A stretch of 64,000 nt of DNA from Gadus chalcogrammus. Taxonomy: Eukaryota; Chordata; Actinopteri; Gadiformes; Gadidae. The translations under genes were made by a program, and so were the position numbers. This document shows, one piece after another, positions 1 to 13,930 of this stretch. Below the pieces are notes generated by a model that made no database searches, was not told the DNA's origin, and saw only the letters and a list, made by a program, of their open reading frames with translations. The stretch lies in the NCBI RefSeq assembly GCF_026213295.1, contig NC_079425.1, positions 14,122,004-14,186,003 of the forward strand, in the 5' to 3' direction. Position 1 is the stretch's first letter. Each line of letters begins with the position of its first letter.

Positions 1-1475
1 TTGTACTTCTGACAATGACCGGCGTTCTATACAATATCCATTACTTAGTAGTCACCGGTATGCATAGGGTTTGCACTGAATTCCTTTTCAAGCACCTTCT
101 ACAACGACGGACACTCCAGACGGCTCTACCTCTGCTCCAACTTCCTGTACAGCCATTATCATTCTAACTCTACTACAACCTGTATCACTGCTTCTTCAAA
201 CTCTGTGAGGACTTAATTATATTATACCTATAATCATCCTGTGGAAAAACTTGTAGGTCCTCTACTCACTCACATAAAAAGGAGTTCTGAACATCCTACC
301 TCTGTAACAAAATACATTATGAACCTGTACTCATTCCAATGAGTTTACATATTTCACCCAACATGCTGATATTTTGTAAAATTGGTCGAAACGGATGTTG
401 TCAATCAATGCCGTGAGGCTGAGAACAATCAAAGTATACAAAAAAATTTGAGTTAATACAAAAAACTATAAAGTGCGGCACAAAGTATTTTGTATTTCGT
501 TATACTTAGTTATTTCGATGTCACGATGTTCAACTAGGCAAGCTGACGAGACCCATCAACTAGGAACAATTAGTTAACGAACAGAAGTCGTGTGCATGAT
601 TGAGTGGCCTTCACTTTAAGCAACGACACCAGAGGACTGTGACGGTAATTACAGAAAATCCTTTTAATGCTTTACTGTCCAGAGGAGGCAATCTCCAGGG
701 TAGGTAGAAGGGGGACTACCAGTGCGTGCGTGTGCGTCTGCATGTTCGTGCATGTCGGTTCAACAGGGTAAGGGAAACGAGGGACCCTGGCAGAGATTGA
801 CAGGGCCCGGGCTGGCGGATAGAGGGGCGACTGCTGCCAGTGATGGAGAGGATCAGGGGTGACAATGTCAGGGAGGAAATTAAATTTAGCTCCCTGCTTT
901 GCACGGGGCCACGGCCCAGGCTGGTGTGGATATTGAGTAGTCGGGGCAGGAGGTCCCGACAAGCACTTCATTGAAATGCACAGCAGAGCAGAGCGGCCGG
1001 CTGCATCTCCATCATTGGCCGAGGTTAGGTGAGGGGAGGAGGGCGCAAAGGGGGAAATAATATTCAGCTGATCCACAGCAGAGGACGGAAGGATAGAAGG
1101 AAGGAAGGGGGGTGACAGAGCAACTGGCACCCAACCTCCTTTGCTCGCTTTCCGGCTTGCTGGAGAGAGGGGCATAGGATGCAGGCCAGCAAGTGGATAA
1201 TTGTTACACAGCTCACCACTCCTCCAAAGCGAGATGACGAGATGCACCCTCACCCCTCCCCCACAAATCAATTTGGTGTTGATGCAAAAGGGAGAAAATA
1301 AGAGAGAGGAATAAAAGAACTGATGGGCAGGCAGCAATGCTGCAGTGTGAGTAGAAATGTAATCTAGAAGAGGAGGAGAAATTAGGCGGAGGCTGTAATC
1401 CATCTACTGTTGCTTTGTGTGGCACACAGAGGTGAGCATATGAGAGCAAACTCAATCACTCCGAGTGTGGGGGGG

Positions 1476-1478
<3 letters not shown>
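1..1478. other. intronic sequence, no gene seen
   Basis: This stretch is read as part of DIAPH3 intron 5 because it lies downstream, on the minus strand, of the last visible exon. No exon with splice sites and no transposon end was recognised. Positions 1-660 are AT-rich. Positions 700-1250 are clearly more GC-rich, with open frames on both strands but no protein-like composition. Conservation of the GC-rich block cannot be judged from one sequence. Confidence 0.5.

Positions 1479-1567
<89 letters not shown>
1479..1567. repeat. (GA)n microsatellite
   Basis: An almost pure AG/GA dinucleotide run of about 88 bases, preceded by a run of G and followed by a short A tract. Apparent reading frames across it (poly Arg-Glu, poly Ser-Leu) are products of the repeat, not genes. 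Confidence 0.97.
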
Positions 1568-1571
<4 letters not shown>

Positions 1572-2593
1572 AAAATTATACAGGAAGAGAAAGAGAGAAG
1601 TAAAGATAGACGAGAGATGAGATGGCAGATAGTGAACACTGCAGCAGAGGAGAAAAGACTAATCAAACTGAAAACTTGATGAGAAGTATCAATACGTTAA
1701 AAGGCACCTGGGTGATTGACAGAACCAGTAGATACAACTATGGATAATAACTAATGGATAAACTATCTTCCCAAAACAAGACAGATAAAGCACAACTTTA
1801 AGGGCATAAATGTGGTTCTATCCCCAATTGATCAATCTCAATTATGCAATTTCAATTGTATGTTCTCTGTTGAAAGCTGCACTTGTTTTTTTTTACATCA
1901 ATTGATTTTCTGTTTAGAAGAGGTTTGTAGCTGCAGAGGAAAATCCAACACAATTATCAGAAAGTAATAAAAAGTCAAAATTGACAATAATTGTATACAA
2001 CCAAGTCATGTGTCAGAAGGATAATAATAGATGATAACACTTTGCATCAGATAGTCTTAGAAGTAAAATAATAGATATTTAGTCTTTAATAATCAGATTT
2101 TGTTTCAGAAGTAAATATATTTAAGGTGGCATTAATTGCATCAAATTGTGTTTCCAAAGTAGATATTAATTATAAAATAGAAGTGAAACTGTTTGTTTAT
2201 GGTTTAATGTACCCCAGTGATAAAACGGATAATAATAAATTAGCCCAAGCATTACTACAATGAAGTCATCCATTGAAATAAGAAATGTTTGCGTTGTGGC
2301 AACCCTACTTTGGAAGCAACATGGAGGCGCTGGAAAGGAGCATAGACCGCAGCGCCAAGATCAGATCACTTGGGAAGAACCCTGTGCATATTAGTGATAC
2401 ATTTTTCGTAGCATGTGTCACAGAGATAAGGGCAAATAATGTTTATTTGTATTAGGAGAACAGTAGGACTTGACCATCATCTGAAACAGCTCAAAGGCAA
2501 TGTAACAGGGCGATAGATGACACCTCACACAGAGAGAGGGAGAGAGGGAGAACGGGAACGAGAGACTACAAGAGAGAAAGGGGGATGATAGGG

Positions 2594-2633
<40 letters not shown>

Positions 2634-3747
2634 GGGCAAGAGAGAGAGCATTGAAAAAGATGAAAACAAATTCATCATCCGATTCCCAGGGAAACATAAA
2701 CAGTCATAAATCAAAGAGAAAAATGAGCCACCTTATCTGGCTAACTTCACGGCTAAAGTAGCCTGACTCCTAGCGGTATCTCAGGAGAGTCTGGTGGGCC
2801 CAGGGTATGATGCTGTGGTTACAGAGGGGGGAGCGCTACCTTAGCTGCTGGGCGCAGCGTGGCGGGACAGCCACCCTCCCTCCAGGGACGGAAGAACAAG
2901 GCCCAGGGGACGGCCGACCCAAATACACTCCACATAGTACTGCAGAGCACTCCCCTTTACTCGGCAGCAGCATCAGCTTATACCAGTAAACACCATCTAG
3001 TACAAAGCATTGTCTAGTACAAAATGTCATCTAGTACTGGGTGCCTCTCGTACCACACAGTACATTATCTAGTTTGTATACCTCTAGTATTAGACAGTAT
3101 CATGAAGTACTACATAGTACTATCGAAGTACAGACTACTGCCTTACTACACAGTATCAGAGGAAAGCAAAATTGTCATTGAGATTTCTCTTCCTTTCTAC
3201 TCAATCTCAATCCCTTTCTCTCTCTCTCTCTCTCTCTCTCTCACTGCATTGAGGCGTGCAGTCAACCCTCAAACAAAACCGGTTTGTTTATTTTTACTAT
3301 TGCAAAATTTGAATTGTGTTCATTTCTCAGGAAACACATTTCAGCGTTTCTATGTTCTGCCAGTGATCACATTCATTAAGAAGAACATAAGAAAGAGAAA
3401 AGTTGGGCAGAAAAAATAGAGGAAAAATATCGAATGGAAAGGGAGAGAGAGAGAGAGCTAAATAAATGATGTGTTAATTGGCAGCATTGAGATGGCAGCT
3501 CTGCTATCGCATTAAACAAGAGAGCGAGAGAGAGGTAGCGAGAGGGACAAATAGAAGAGCACAAGAGGGAGAGAGAGCAAGAGAAAGTGGGAAGAGAGAG
3601 AGCGCAGTAGAACACATAGCTTTTTAAAACCCTCTATATCTGGCACTGACATTTTAGCCAAGAAAATAAATAGAAAGTCACCGGGAAGGCTATGGAAGGG
3701 AAATTGAAGACTCGCACCCAGCGCCCAAATACACAAGCACTGTCCCC

Positions 3748-3749
<2 letters not shown>
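1568..3749. other. intronic sequence with GA/CT tracts and degenerate TCTAGTAC repeats
   Basis: No exon seen. The stretch holds a GA run at 2597-2630, a CT run at 3217-3241, and scattered imperfect GA at 3438-3610. At about 2991-3160 the motif TCTAGTAC and near variants recur every 17-18 bases at first and then irregularly, suggesting a decayed short tandem array. Confidence 0.5.

Positions 3750-3779
<30 letters not shown>
3750..3779. repeat. (AC)n microsatellite
   Basis: About 14 AC units following a short C run. Confidence 0.95.
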
Positions 3780-3780
<1 letters not shown>

Positions 3781-3936
3781 GTCATGTTTAATCTGTGTCT
3801 TGGCTCTCCACAGGACATTTGAGGGTCCAGACCTAAGAGTGTTAGAGTGTTGACCAAACGGTTAGGAGACCCCCGGGGGAGAGACCGCCGACACTGCCAA
3901 ACACTACCCAACATCATCCACATAGGCAATCTGTAT

Positions 3937-3953
3937 TCTCACTCACACTCACA

Positions 3954-4029
<76 letters not shown>
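3937..4029. repeat. (CA)n microsatellite
   Basis: Starts with several CACTCA-type hexamers and becomes a pure CA run of about 70 bases. Confidence 0.97.
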
Positions 4030-4032
<3 letters not shown>

Positions 4033-4412
4033 TTGACCGCTTCTCAACAAAAAACCTTCACGGTTCTCCACCTCCACCAAATTCAGAATGAGTAAGATTG
4101 CACCCCTCCCAGTTAGTAGGCATAAGACTTTCAGAAATCTGCACACACTTATTTTGTTCTTTCCACTTTAGCTGGCTGTGCTAATGGGTGACCCACACCT
4201 CAGCCTGCTGGTTATCGTGAGTGTGAGGGGGGTTGAGAATGTCGATAGTATAAAATAATGTTAGCAAATATAAATAGTATAAAATAGTATAAAATAATGT
4301 TAGGTTTTTAATCAATGCAGGAAACAACCATCAGTTAAAGGATCTGATGTTATTGGTATTATTGAGATCACTAAGGATCAGAATTGACTAAATTCAATGC
4401 TATTAATTAGTG

Positions 4413-5160
4413 GTGTAACTGTAACGGTACACAAAAGTCACGGTTCGATAAGTACCTTGGTTTTGAAGTCACGGTATGGTACAGGGCGGTACGGTTCCAA
4501 GTAAAAAAAAAATTGAATTTTAGACTTGGGTTATGGAATTTGCCCGTTCTGAATTCCCAGACAGGGTTTGTTGAAATAGTGTCGTGAGCTGGGTTTGCTC
4601 GTTGTTTTTTTCACAGCAACGGCGATAGTAACACCTGGATGGTGCTTTTTAAAACGCTTGTGCATGTTGAAGTGCTGTACGTAGACACGGAGAGCCCTCT
4701 CTGTAGCCGGAGAGCCTGTTGGAGACCCTCTCCATAGCTTACGTGTGCAACCAATATTTTTTAACTATCTGTCGACGAAACGGAGACGGCAAGGGGTGCG
4801 ATTGGTCCTCTTACAAAATCGTTTCCGGAATCACTTCTCCGGTTTGACTTTGCACCTTATTTACTTTGTACATTGTTTACTTTGCACATTAAGGACCAAT
4901 AAAACACCAACTAAGATTTGCAAAGCTTGGGAAATTTATTTCCAACACTACTTACATGGTTTGTATAATAATGAGTTGTATGGTGCTGCGATAAGCTCCA
5001 AGGTTTTAAACATTGCTGGAAGGTTTAGCGCGGCTGTATGGTGTTGCCGGTATTCAATCTATATTCTAGCTTCATTGGAAACACAACCCACTAAGGTTCC
5101 ACTGCTTTGAATGTGTTGGAGTACTTCAAATGACCATGAAACTAAAAAGGTGGTACTTTT
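4413..5160. mobile_element. hAT-like left-end fragment (GGTGTAAC / GGTAC-rich)
   Basis: The segment 4413-4500 carries GGTGTAACTGTAACGGTAC followed by repeated CACGGT and GGTAC words, the pattern of the terminal region of a common fish hAT family. No matching right end (a GTTACACC-type terminus) was found before 9 kb, so the copy looks truncated or interrupted by the hAT element that starts at 5168. Boundaries on the right are uncertain. The 121-codon open frame at 4745-5110 shows no recognised domain. Confidence 0.45.
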
Positions 5161-5167
5161 CATCCGG

Positions 5168-8100
5168 CACAGCGTTATGGGTGGGCCTGACGGACCCAGG
5201 CCCACCCACTGTTCAACAGGCCCACCCAAAACTTTTCTTAAAAAAATAAAAAATAATGTGTTATATATTTAATTTATTGCTCGTACGGCTCTTTTCAATG
5301 CTGTGGAACGAAAGTGTCAAGGGAAGTGTTTTTGCCTCTGAATCACGTCTTTGATATCACTCCGCATGTAGTGAGGTCATTCATCAACCCCAGCATATTC
5401 TGTTGCTAAGCAACGTAAACGTCTTATGCTGACTATTTCTCTGCTAATCAACACTAGGAATGGTAATTATAAAAAGACACACCTTGTGAAGTTACTTTTT
5501 CGCTTTGGCAATATAGCCGTGTAATAAGCGGCTTTTAATTTGTGTAAAATTAAATATGTATTTTTAAATAAATAAAAATGGTTACGTCTAGGTTGATGTC
5601 TCGGCGCGAGTTCAGCAGACAGTTACTGAGACACTAGCTAAAGCCTCCATGTGATCTGAAAGTGTAAACATCATTCCAGTAAAGGACAATGTTGCAGCCG
5701 TCGTTGTTTAGGTACCTTAAACGTACACGAACGGTCTCGGAGTCATCACTGCAACCAGGAGATGAAGGAGAGCTGAGATCCACAACACATTTCTATCGCC
5801 TCTGCCTCTGCCTCTAACCCTTGAGTGGATGATAGCCCTGTGGATCTGTCTCCCGTGGATGAGCCCGCAACTCAACCAGTGCTTAAGTATCCAGTCACAG
5901 TGATGGGTGAAAAAGCAAGGAGTTCTCCAAAAACTGGTATAGCAGATACAATTTCCTTGAGTACAGCATTAAGAAGGATGCAGTCTTCTGTAAGATGTGC
6001 AGGCACTTTGGTGAGCGGGGCAGGGAGGAGAAGTTTAGCCAGACTGGATACCGGGACTGGAAGCACCTCAATCACGCTGGTTTAAAGGACCAAATTAGCA
6101 AATCGCACACGTTTGCACTGGATAAATTTAACAATTACAGGTCAATGTCTGAGCGTGGCTCTGTCATCCATCAACTCAACAACACAGATGGCAGACAGGG
6201 TGAAATAATAGAGAGGAATATCATATAGAGAGGACATCAAAGTCAAAGTCATTCTGGACGTTCTTATCACTTGTGCCTAACAAGAAGTACCTCTGCGTGG
6301 CAACCGAGAGAATGATGATCTCAAAAACGCAGATAATTTCCTTGACTAGACTAGATGCAATCCCTAGCAATGCAAAGATGCTCAGTAACGAAATTCAAAA
6401 CGACCTGTTGGACGCTGCGTGCACTCTCCTGTTGCGACGGATTAAACGTGAGCTGCATGAGGGATCTTTCTATGCTATTTTAGCAGACAAGTGTAAGAAT
6501 GTATCTAAAAAGCAGTTGGTCGCCGTTTGCTAACGGTATGTTCACATGGGAACTGTGCGAGAATGCGCTGTTGTCCTCGTAGCCACAGACAACATGACTG
6601 CTGTTGCGATAGCACAGAAAATATTGGAAGTTGTCGCACATTTTGGACTAGACCCAAGCCTTTGCGTTGGTTTTGGGTTTGATGGTGCATTGGTGATGTC
6701 TGGGCATAAGGGTGGTGTCCAAGCCATCCTTGAAGGCACCTTTGAATATGCTGTCTACGTCACTCACATAGGTTAAACCTCATCCTGGTAGCTGTGGCTC
6801 GGACATCGCAGGATGCCTCAACTTTTTTTGACTCTCTCAACACCTTGCACAACTTCATGTGCTGCAGCGAACGTCATGCCCGTTTTCTTAACGTGCAAAG
6901 AGAGATGCGACCCGATCTTAGGTCATTGGAATTGGAGCACGGCTGTGACACCAGGTGGGATTCAAGATCGGCCGCCGTGACAAAAGTTTATATTCTGTAT
7001 GATGTTATCGTTGAGGTGCTGGCACAGTACGCGGAAGAGGGGGGGCAGAGTGAGATTGAGGCACAGTCACTGTTTCAGCAGATCAGAACAAAAAAGTTAA
7101 TCTTGTGTACTTTTTTTTTCAAGCAGTTCAGTAAATCAGACTTCACGTCTAAAAGCCTCCAGTCCATCACCGCATCAGTGACGGACACGATTGATTTGAT
7201 CGAGAACCTCAAACAAAAACTGACAGACATTCGCTCAGGTGACTCTGCGTTCTTAAACATGTTGGCAACAACAAATAAGATGATGGAAGATCATGATTTC
7301 AAGAACTGGGATGTACCCAGTTTGCCCTCCCGCTCAAGAAATCTCCCAGGCCGATTTGAGGGAAGTATTGTCACATGCACGCTGGGGAAATCGACAAGAG
7401 TGAGGAGTGACCTGCGCAACATTTCCAACGCGCCAATAGACTGCCAGCTTAATGAACTGAACACCCGATTCCACAGTGACACTTACTGGCTCATGGCATC
7501 TGCAGCAATCCTGATGTCCCCTAGCATCGATATAAATGACACCACTTTGGCTACTAAAACGAACTCTCTCAATGATGCAGGAAAGCGCTTCCAGATAACC
7601 ACATCAGAGTCGGAGCTCGCAGTGTTTGTGCAACTCATTGAGAGGAAGAAAACATCTCAGAACATCTCAAAAGTATTCTTGAAGTGATGGACATGTGCAA
7701 TGAGGACGTTTCCCGAATATCCATGCTTTCTTAAAAGCTCTGATTACACTACCAATGACATCCTGTTCAGTTGAACGTGTCTTTTCCAATGTCAACCGAA
7801 TTAAAACAGCAAATAGGAGCAGCATGCTTACAACTCACCTTATGTCCCTCTGTCTGTTGACATTTGAGAGAGCTTACAGTAACTCTCGACTTCGATGAAA
7901 TGATTGACATTTTCAAGAGCAAACCCCGCCGATTACTCCTGTAAATGAATTAATACATTTTCTTCTCATGCTCTCTCTTCTTCCCATGCCTATCTATTTT
8001 CATGTTTGGCAATCTTTTAAGCCTGCCTGTTGGCGCAGAACTACCCAGTTGTTATTTTGAAGTTCTGCCCATAAGGATATTGTTAGTTTGCCTGATAAGT

Positions 8101-8745
8101 TAAAGGCTTCTGAAATGCTTTGTTTTTGAAATGCAGCAAAATAAATGTTGATATTGATGTTTGCTCTGATTTGCGTTAAAGGGCTGTTAATCTTCTGACT
8201 TCGGATGACCGTGAATTGGCGGTAGACTATTGTATTAGTTATTATCTCGTAGTAGCCTAGATTTGAATGCATGTTCTTTTATAATAAGCCAAGCTCAGTC
8301 AGTCTGTTGCGTTATCGAAATATTGTTGAAAACTTAAACAATTCAACAGAATTAAGAAATAATCGGCCTCATGTTATACGAGCAGAACTAAACTACGAGG
8401 GAAATATTCGATTCCTGACCACTTTTACAGTCTATCTATAGGCCTTAGGTCTATAAAGTGACGCGCTAAAGCATGATGCGTAATTTAGATTCCAAAAGCG
8501 CTCTTCTTTGTTCAGATCCAAGGAGGGCGATCGCGGATAGGTCCGTCCTATGCAACGAAACATTATACAATGCAACAAAATATTAAAGAGCATCAAGCTA
8601 TTAAAATCTCTATTATGCACAGATAATATAACAGTATATTAGTCAGTCATTTTCATTAGGTTAAACAGGGATTCGATAACGTTTTTAATTTAAGGACCAC
8701 CCACAATTGGTCTGGCCCACCCACAACTGGAATCCTGACGCCGTG
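5168..8745 (+). mobile_element. decayed autonomous hAT transposon (TTF/DUF4371 type)
   Basis: The ends face each other as imperfect inverted repeats: the left begins CACAGCGTTATGGGTGGGCC, and the right, read on the other strand, begins CACGGCGTC and also reaches GTGGGTGGGCC. The word GGCCCACCCA is repeated just inside both ends, typical of subterminal transposase-binding repeats. Between them lies a transposase broken by frameshifts and stops, annotated separately. No clean 8-bp target duplication was found, so the exact ends are uncertain. Confidence 0.7.
5951..7900 (+). pseudogene. hAT transposase relic: TTF zinc finger, DUF4371, hAT C-terminal dimer region
   Basis: Read across several frames, the segment resembles the ZMYM1-like fish hAT transposases. 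The TTF-type zinc finger is at about 5951-6230, with a CKMCRHF motif followed by TGYRDWKHLNHAG. A DUF4371-like part spans 6273-6776, including FDGALVMSGHKGGVQAI. The catalytic-core-like part is one long open frame at 6794-7687, with a CDTRWDSR motif. The C-terminal dimerisation region at about 7740-7900 carries SVERVFSNVNRIKT. Frames are broken near 6230 and stop at 6533, 6776 and 7687, so no intact protein can be made. The domain order follows the family; inactivity is inferred from the breaks. Confidence 0.8.
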
Positions 8746-8881
8746 CCTGCTTTACATTGAGCACAGTTTTAACCAAATTGCAGCACTAGCACTATTAACG
8801 AAGCATGCAGAGGAATTCACAATTGTAGATGACGGAACAAAAGATAAAAAACTAAAAATAAAGTGTATAAGTAATAGAGTG

Positions 8882-9146
8882 TATTACCTGAGCAGCCCGT
8901 TATTATTAGAAGGTAGAGCTGATGTAAGAGGGGGATATTACCTTAGCAGCCTGTTATTATTAGTAAGAAGAGCTTTTTAATAGAAGAGTATATTACCTAA
9001 GCAGCTTGATATTATTAGTAGGTAGAGCTGATATAGGAGGTGTATACTACCTTAGTAGCCTGTTATTATAAGTAGGTAGAGCTGATCTAGGAGTATATTA
9101 CCTGAGCAGCCCGTTATATAAGTAGGTAAGGTTTTTTAATAGGGGT
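8882..9146. repeat. minisatellite, about 54-bp unit, 5 copies
   Basis: Five diverged copies begin with TATTACCT-like words at 8882, 8936, 8991, 9045 and 9096, giving spacings of 54, 55, 54 and 51. The shared core is AGCAGCCYGTTATTATTAG followed by GTAGGTAGAGCTGAT. Copies 2 and 5 share an alternative tail with a TTTTTTAATAG-like run. Confidence 0.85.
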
Positions 9147-9388
9147 GGAGAGTGTATAGTTGGTTCATGAGGAAATATGTCGAGGTAGTAAAAAAATTAG
9201 AACCACCCATGCGAATAAAACATTATTCAAGTGCTAGAATATTTTATAATGAATGTACACAGATGAGTGGTACTTAAAAGGATATGCCAATACTGCCAAA
9301 AAGCAGAGAAATAAGGGGTAGGACCAAATTTGTTAGGGTGCCACCAAATGAAAATGTTAATTTTGAGCCCTAGCTGGATGGCGGCTAC

Positions 9389-10155
9389 TAGGAATGGGTC
9401 GGACGGTCTCGAACGATTCGTTCACAACGAACGAATCCCGAAGGTGAACGACGAGAACCGATTACCAAAACAAAAGAACTGATTCTTTGATTTATTTATT
9501 TTTTTACATTAAAAAAATTATGGTCACGTAGATAAAATATACAAACAAACAGAGCTCCGTCTCCCCACTAACTTATATTGATTGAGTCTAAAACGTTCTC
9601 AAAGTTTCAGCCATTAAGAGTACTAGAGCAGGTAGCAATCGCCTTGCCATGGCACATGGGTAAACAAATGACAAGGCACTGCCACACAAGTTAACTAACT
9701 ATCGCTGTAGGCTTCAATATCATGCAAGCACTTTACACGTTTTATTTTTATTTTGTTCTATAACACAATTGCATGCTTTAATAAAGTATTGTTTAACCTA
9801 CCATGGAAATGGTCGAATAGCGTCGTATAGGCCAATGCTACAGAAATTCGTTTTTTTGTTTTCCGAGTGCATCGGACTGAAAACTTTTTTTCATCTCCGT
9901 TTTATTCCCCCTCATTTCCACCGCCCGGTGTGGTTTGGTGCAGCATGGCGCAGCTCAATTACAGCTGGCGTTTCTTCCGCTGACAGTACCCTGATGGTAG
10001 GGCAGGCTGTGAAAAAGCCTTAATTGGCGGGCGTACCCAATACTTACAAGCATTGGCGTAATCTGACTTAACAAACAAATCAAACAAACGAATCGTGATA
10101 GTGAACTGAACTGAAAGAACTGATTCCCGGAAAATAATCGTTTTGCCCATCCCTA
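9389..10155. mobile_element. hAT non-autonomous element, 767 bp
   Basis: The left end reads TAGGAATGGGT and the right end CCCATCCCTA, an inverted pair typical of hAT. The flanks are GCGGCTAC at 9381-9388 and GAGGCTAC at 10156-10163, an 8-bp target duplication with one change. The left part is rich in GAACGA/TCGTTC words. No transposase-like sequence was recognised inside, and the open frame at 9769-10023 has no known domain. Confidence 0.8.
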
Positions 10156-10199
10156 GAGGCTACACATCGTCCGAGACTGAGAAGATTTACTTGGTACCA

Positions 10200-10260
10200 T
10201 AATTCAGTGCCGCCCCCAAGGGTTGGCCAGGAGGGGCCTGGGCCACCCTGATTCAATGTT
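10200..10260. other. possible DNA-transposon end fragment
   Basis: CAGTGCCGCCCCCAAGG followed by GGGCCTGGGCCACCCTG resembles the terminal region of fish hAT elements. There is no partner end or target duplication, so the call is weak. Confidence 0.25.
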
Positions 10261-10404
10261 TTGTTCCTTATTATCAATGTACTCCTTTAAATTAAAGCTG
10301 TCTATTTATCTTTTTAATGAAAAGGACAACTAGCCTAATTGGAAAACAAGGTATCTACACAGATCTATACCATAGGATTGTTGTGGAATATATATAGACA
10401 TCGA

Positions 10405-12793
<2,389 letters not shown>

Positions 12794-12801
12794 GCAGGAA
12801 C

Positions 12802-13922
12802 TAGGGCTGGGCGATATGGGCCAAAATGAATATCTCGATATTTTTTTACTATATCTCGATACACGATATATATCTCGATATATTTTGAATCTCCTCTAGA
12901 GCACATCATAAATGCTCGATTCAACCATGTCTGGCATAATGTTACGTCAGTAATAATTCTAGTATTACTGAAACATAAGTCTGCATGTAGATTACATGAA
13001 ACAACATATTGTTTAAACTCAGTGCTTTCTATTGGAACAATTTAGAACTTGCACATAAGAAAAGGAAAATCACAGCAAGTTAGATTTACCAACACAGCAT
13101 TTATTCAAACCGTTAATTATTTATTAACAGTTTGAATAATAATTATTATATATACACTGCCAGACGAAGGATCCAGTGCTATTCTTTTTCGAAACCAAAT
13201 CCTCAGTTTCCATCCTTTTTTCTCTTTCTGGCTGTTCTCACTCACCGGTCGGAGGTACACGCACCTACAGCAGCGCGCCTTCCAGACTACGTCACACACG
13301 CGCGTCCATGAGAATCTCGTGGACTCGCAATGGGCGGGGGGAGTGAGTTTAGAGAGCCACCGGAAATAGCGAGAGAAGGGAACGCTGTGCGTTAAAAAAA
13401 ACCGAGAAGCCCAATCCCTATGAGAGCTCCCCACGCTACGGCCATCAGGATGCGCACAGAGCTTTTATCCGTGATATTATATAACCAATTATATTATATT
13501 ATATTATATATTATTATATATAGAGCTCCGGGAGTCGCAAACGGCAACAATCACTTTCTCCTCCGTGCTGCAGTTCACCCGGGAGTCGCAAACGGCAACA
13601 ATCACTTTCTCCTCCGTGCTGCAGTTCACCCCGGACTGCACTGCACCGAGTTTGACGGTTGAACGCTGGTTGGCTGTTACGTTACACATGTCACTCAGTG
13701 GCCACGCTGTTGAACGCTGATTGGCAGATACGCGTCTCTACGTTCACTTTGTATGAGATCTTGTCGCCCCGTCGCGTGAAAGCACAACGAGTATGCCGGC
13801 GGCGGCAAAAAGAAACATTGCGTCCCAATTTATATTCGATGTTCGCGATATGGGCATTTTATACATCCCCTGGAGAACATCTCGCGATACATCGCATATA
13901 TTCGATATATCGCCCAGCCCTA
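12802..13922. mobile_element. hAT element, 1121 bp, perfect 8-bp TSD
   Basis: The left end TAGGGCTGGGCGATAT is mirrored at the right end by ATATCGCCCAGCCCTA, a perfect 16-bp inverted repeat. The flanking octamer GCAGGAAC occurs at 12794-12801 and again at 13923-13930, a perfect target duplication that fixes both borders. Subterminal regions are full of ATCTCGATAT-like words. The interior is not recognisably coding and includes a 51-bp duplicated unit (13528-13629) and an ATATT-rich run (13475-13522). Confidence 0.95.
13528..13629. repeat. 51-bp tandem duplication inside a hAT element
   Basis: Two copies, 13528-13578 and 13579-13629, that look identical over GGGAGTCGCAAACGGCAACA and the following TCACTTTCTCCTCCGTGC region. 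The near-identity suggests the duplication is recent relative to the element. Confidence 0.92.
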
Positions 13923-13930
13923 GCAGGAAC

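Noticed and set aside
4745..5110. 121-codon plus-strand open frame
   Set aside because: Lies in transposon-derived sequence and has no recognisable domain.
6794..7687. Host gene encoded by the 297-codon frame
   Set aside because: Its motifs are those of a hAT transposase and it lies between transposon ends with broken frames on both sides.
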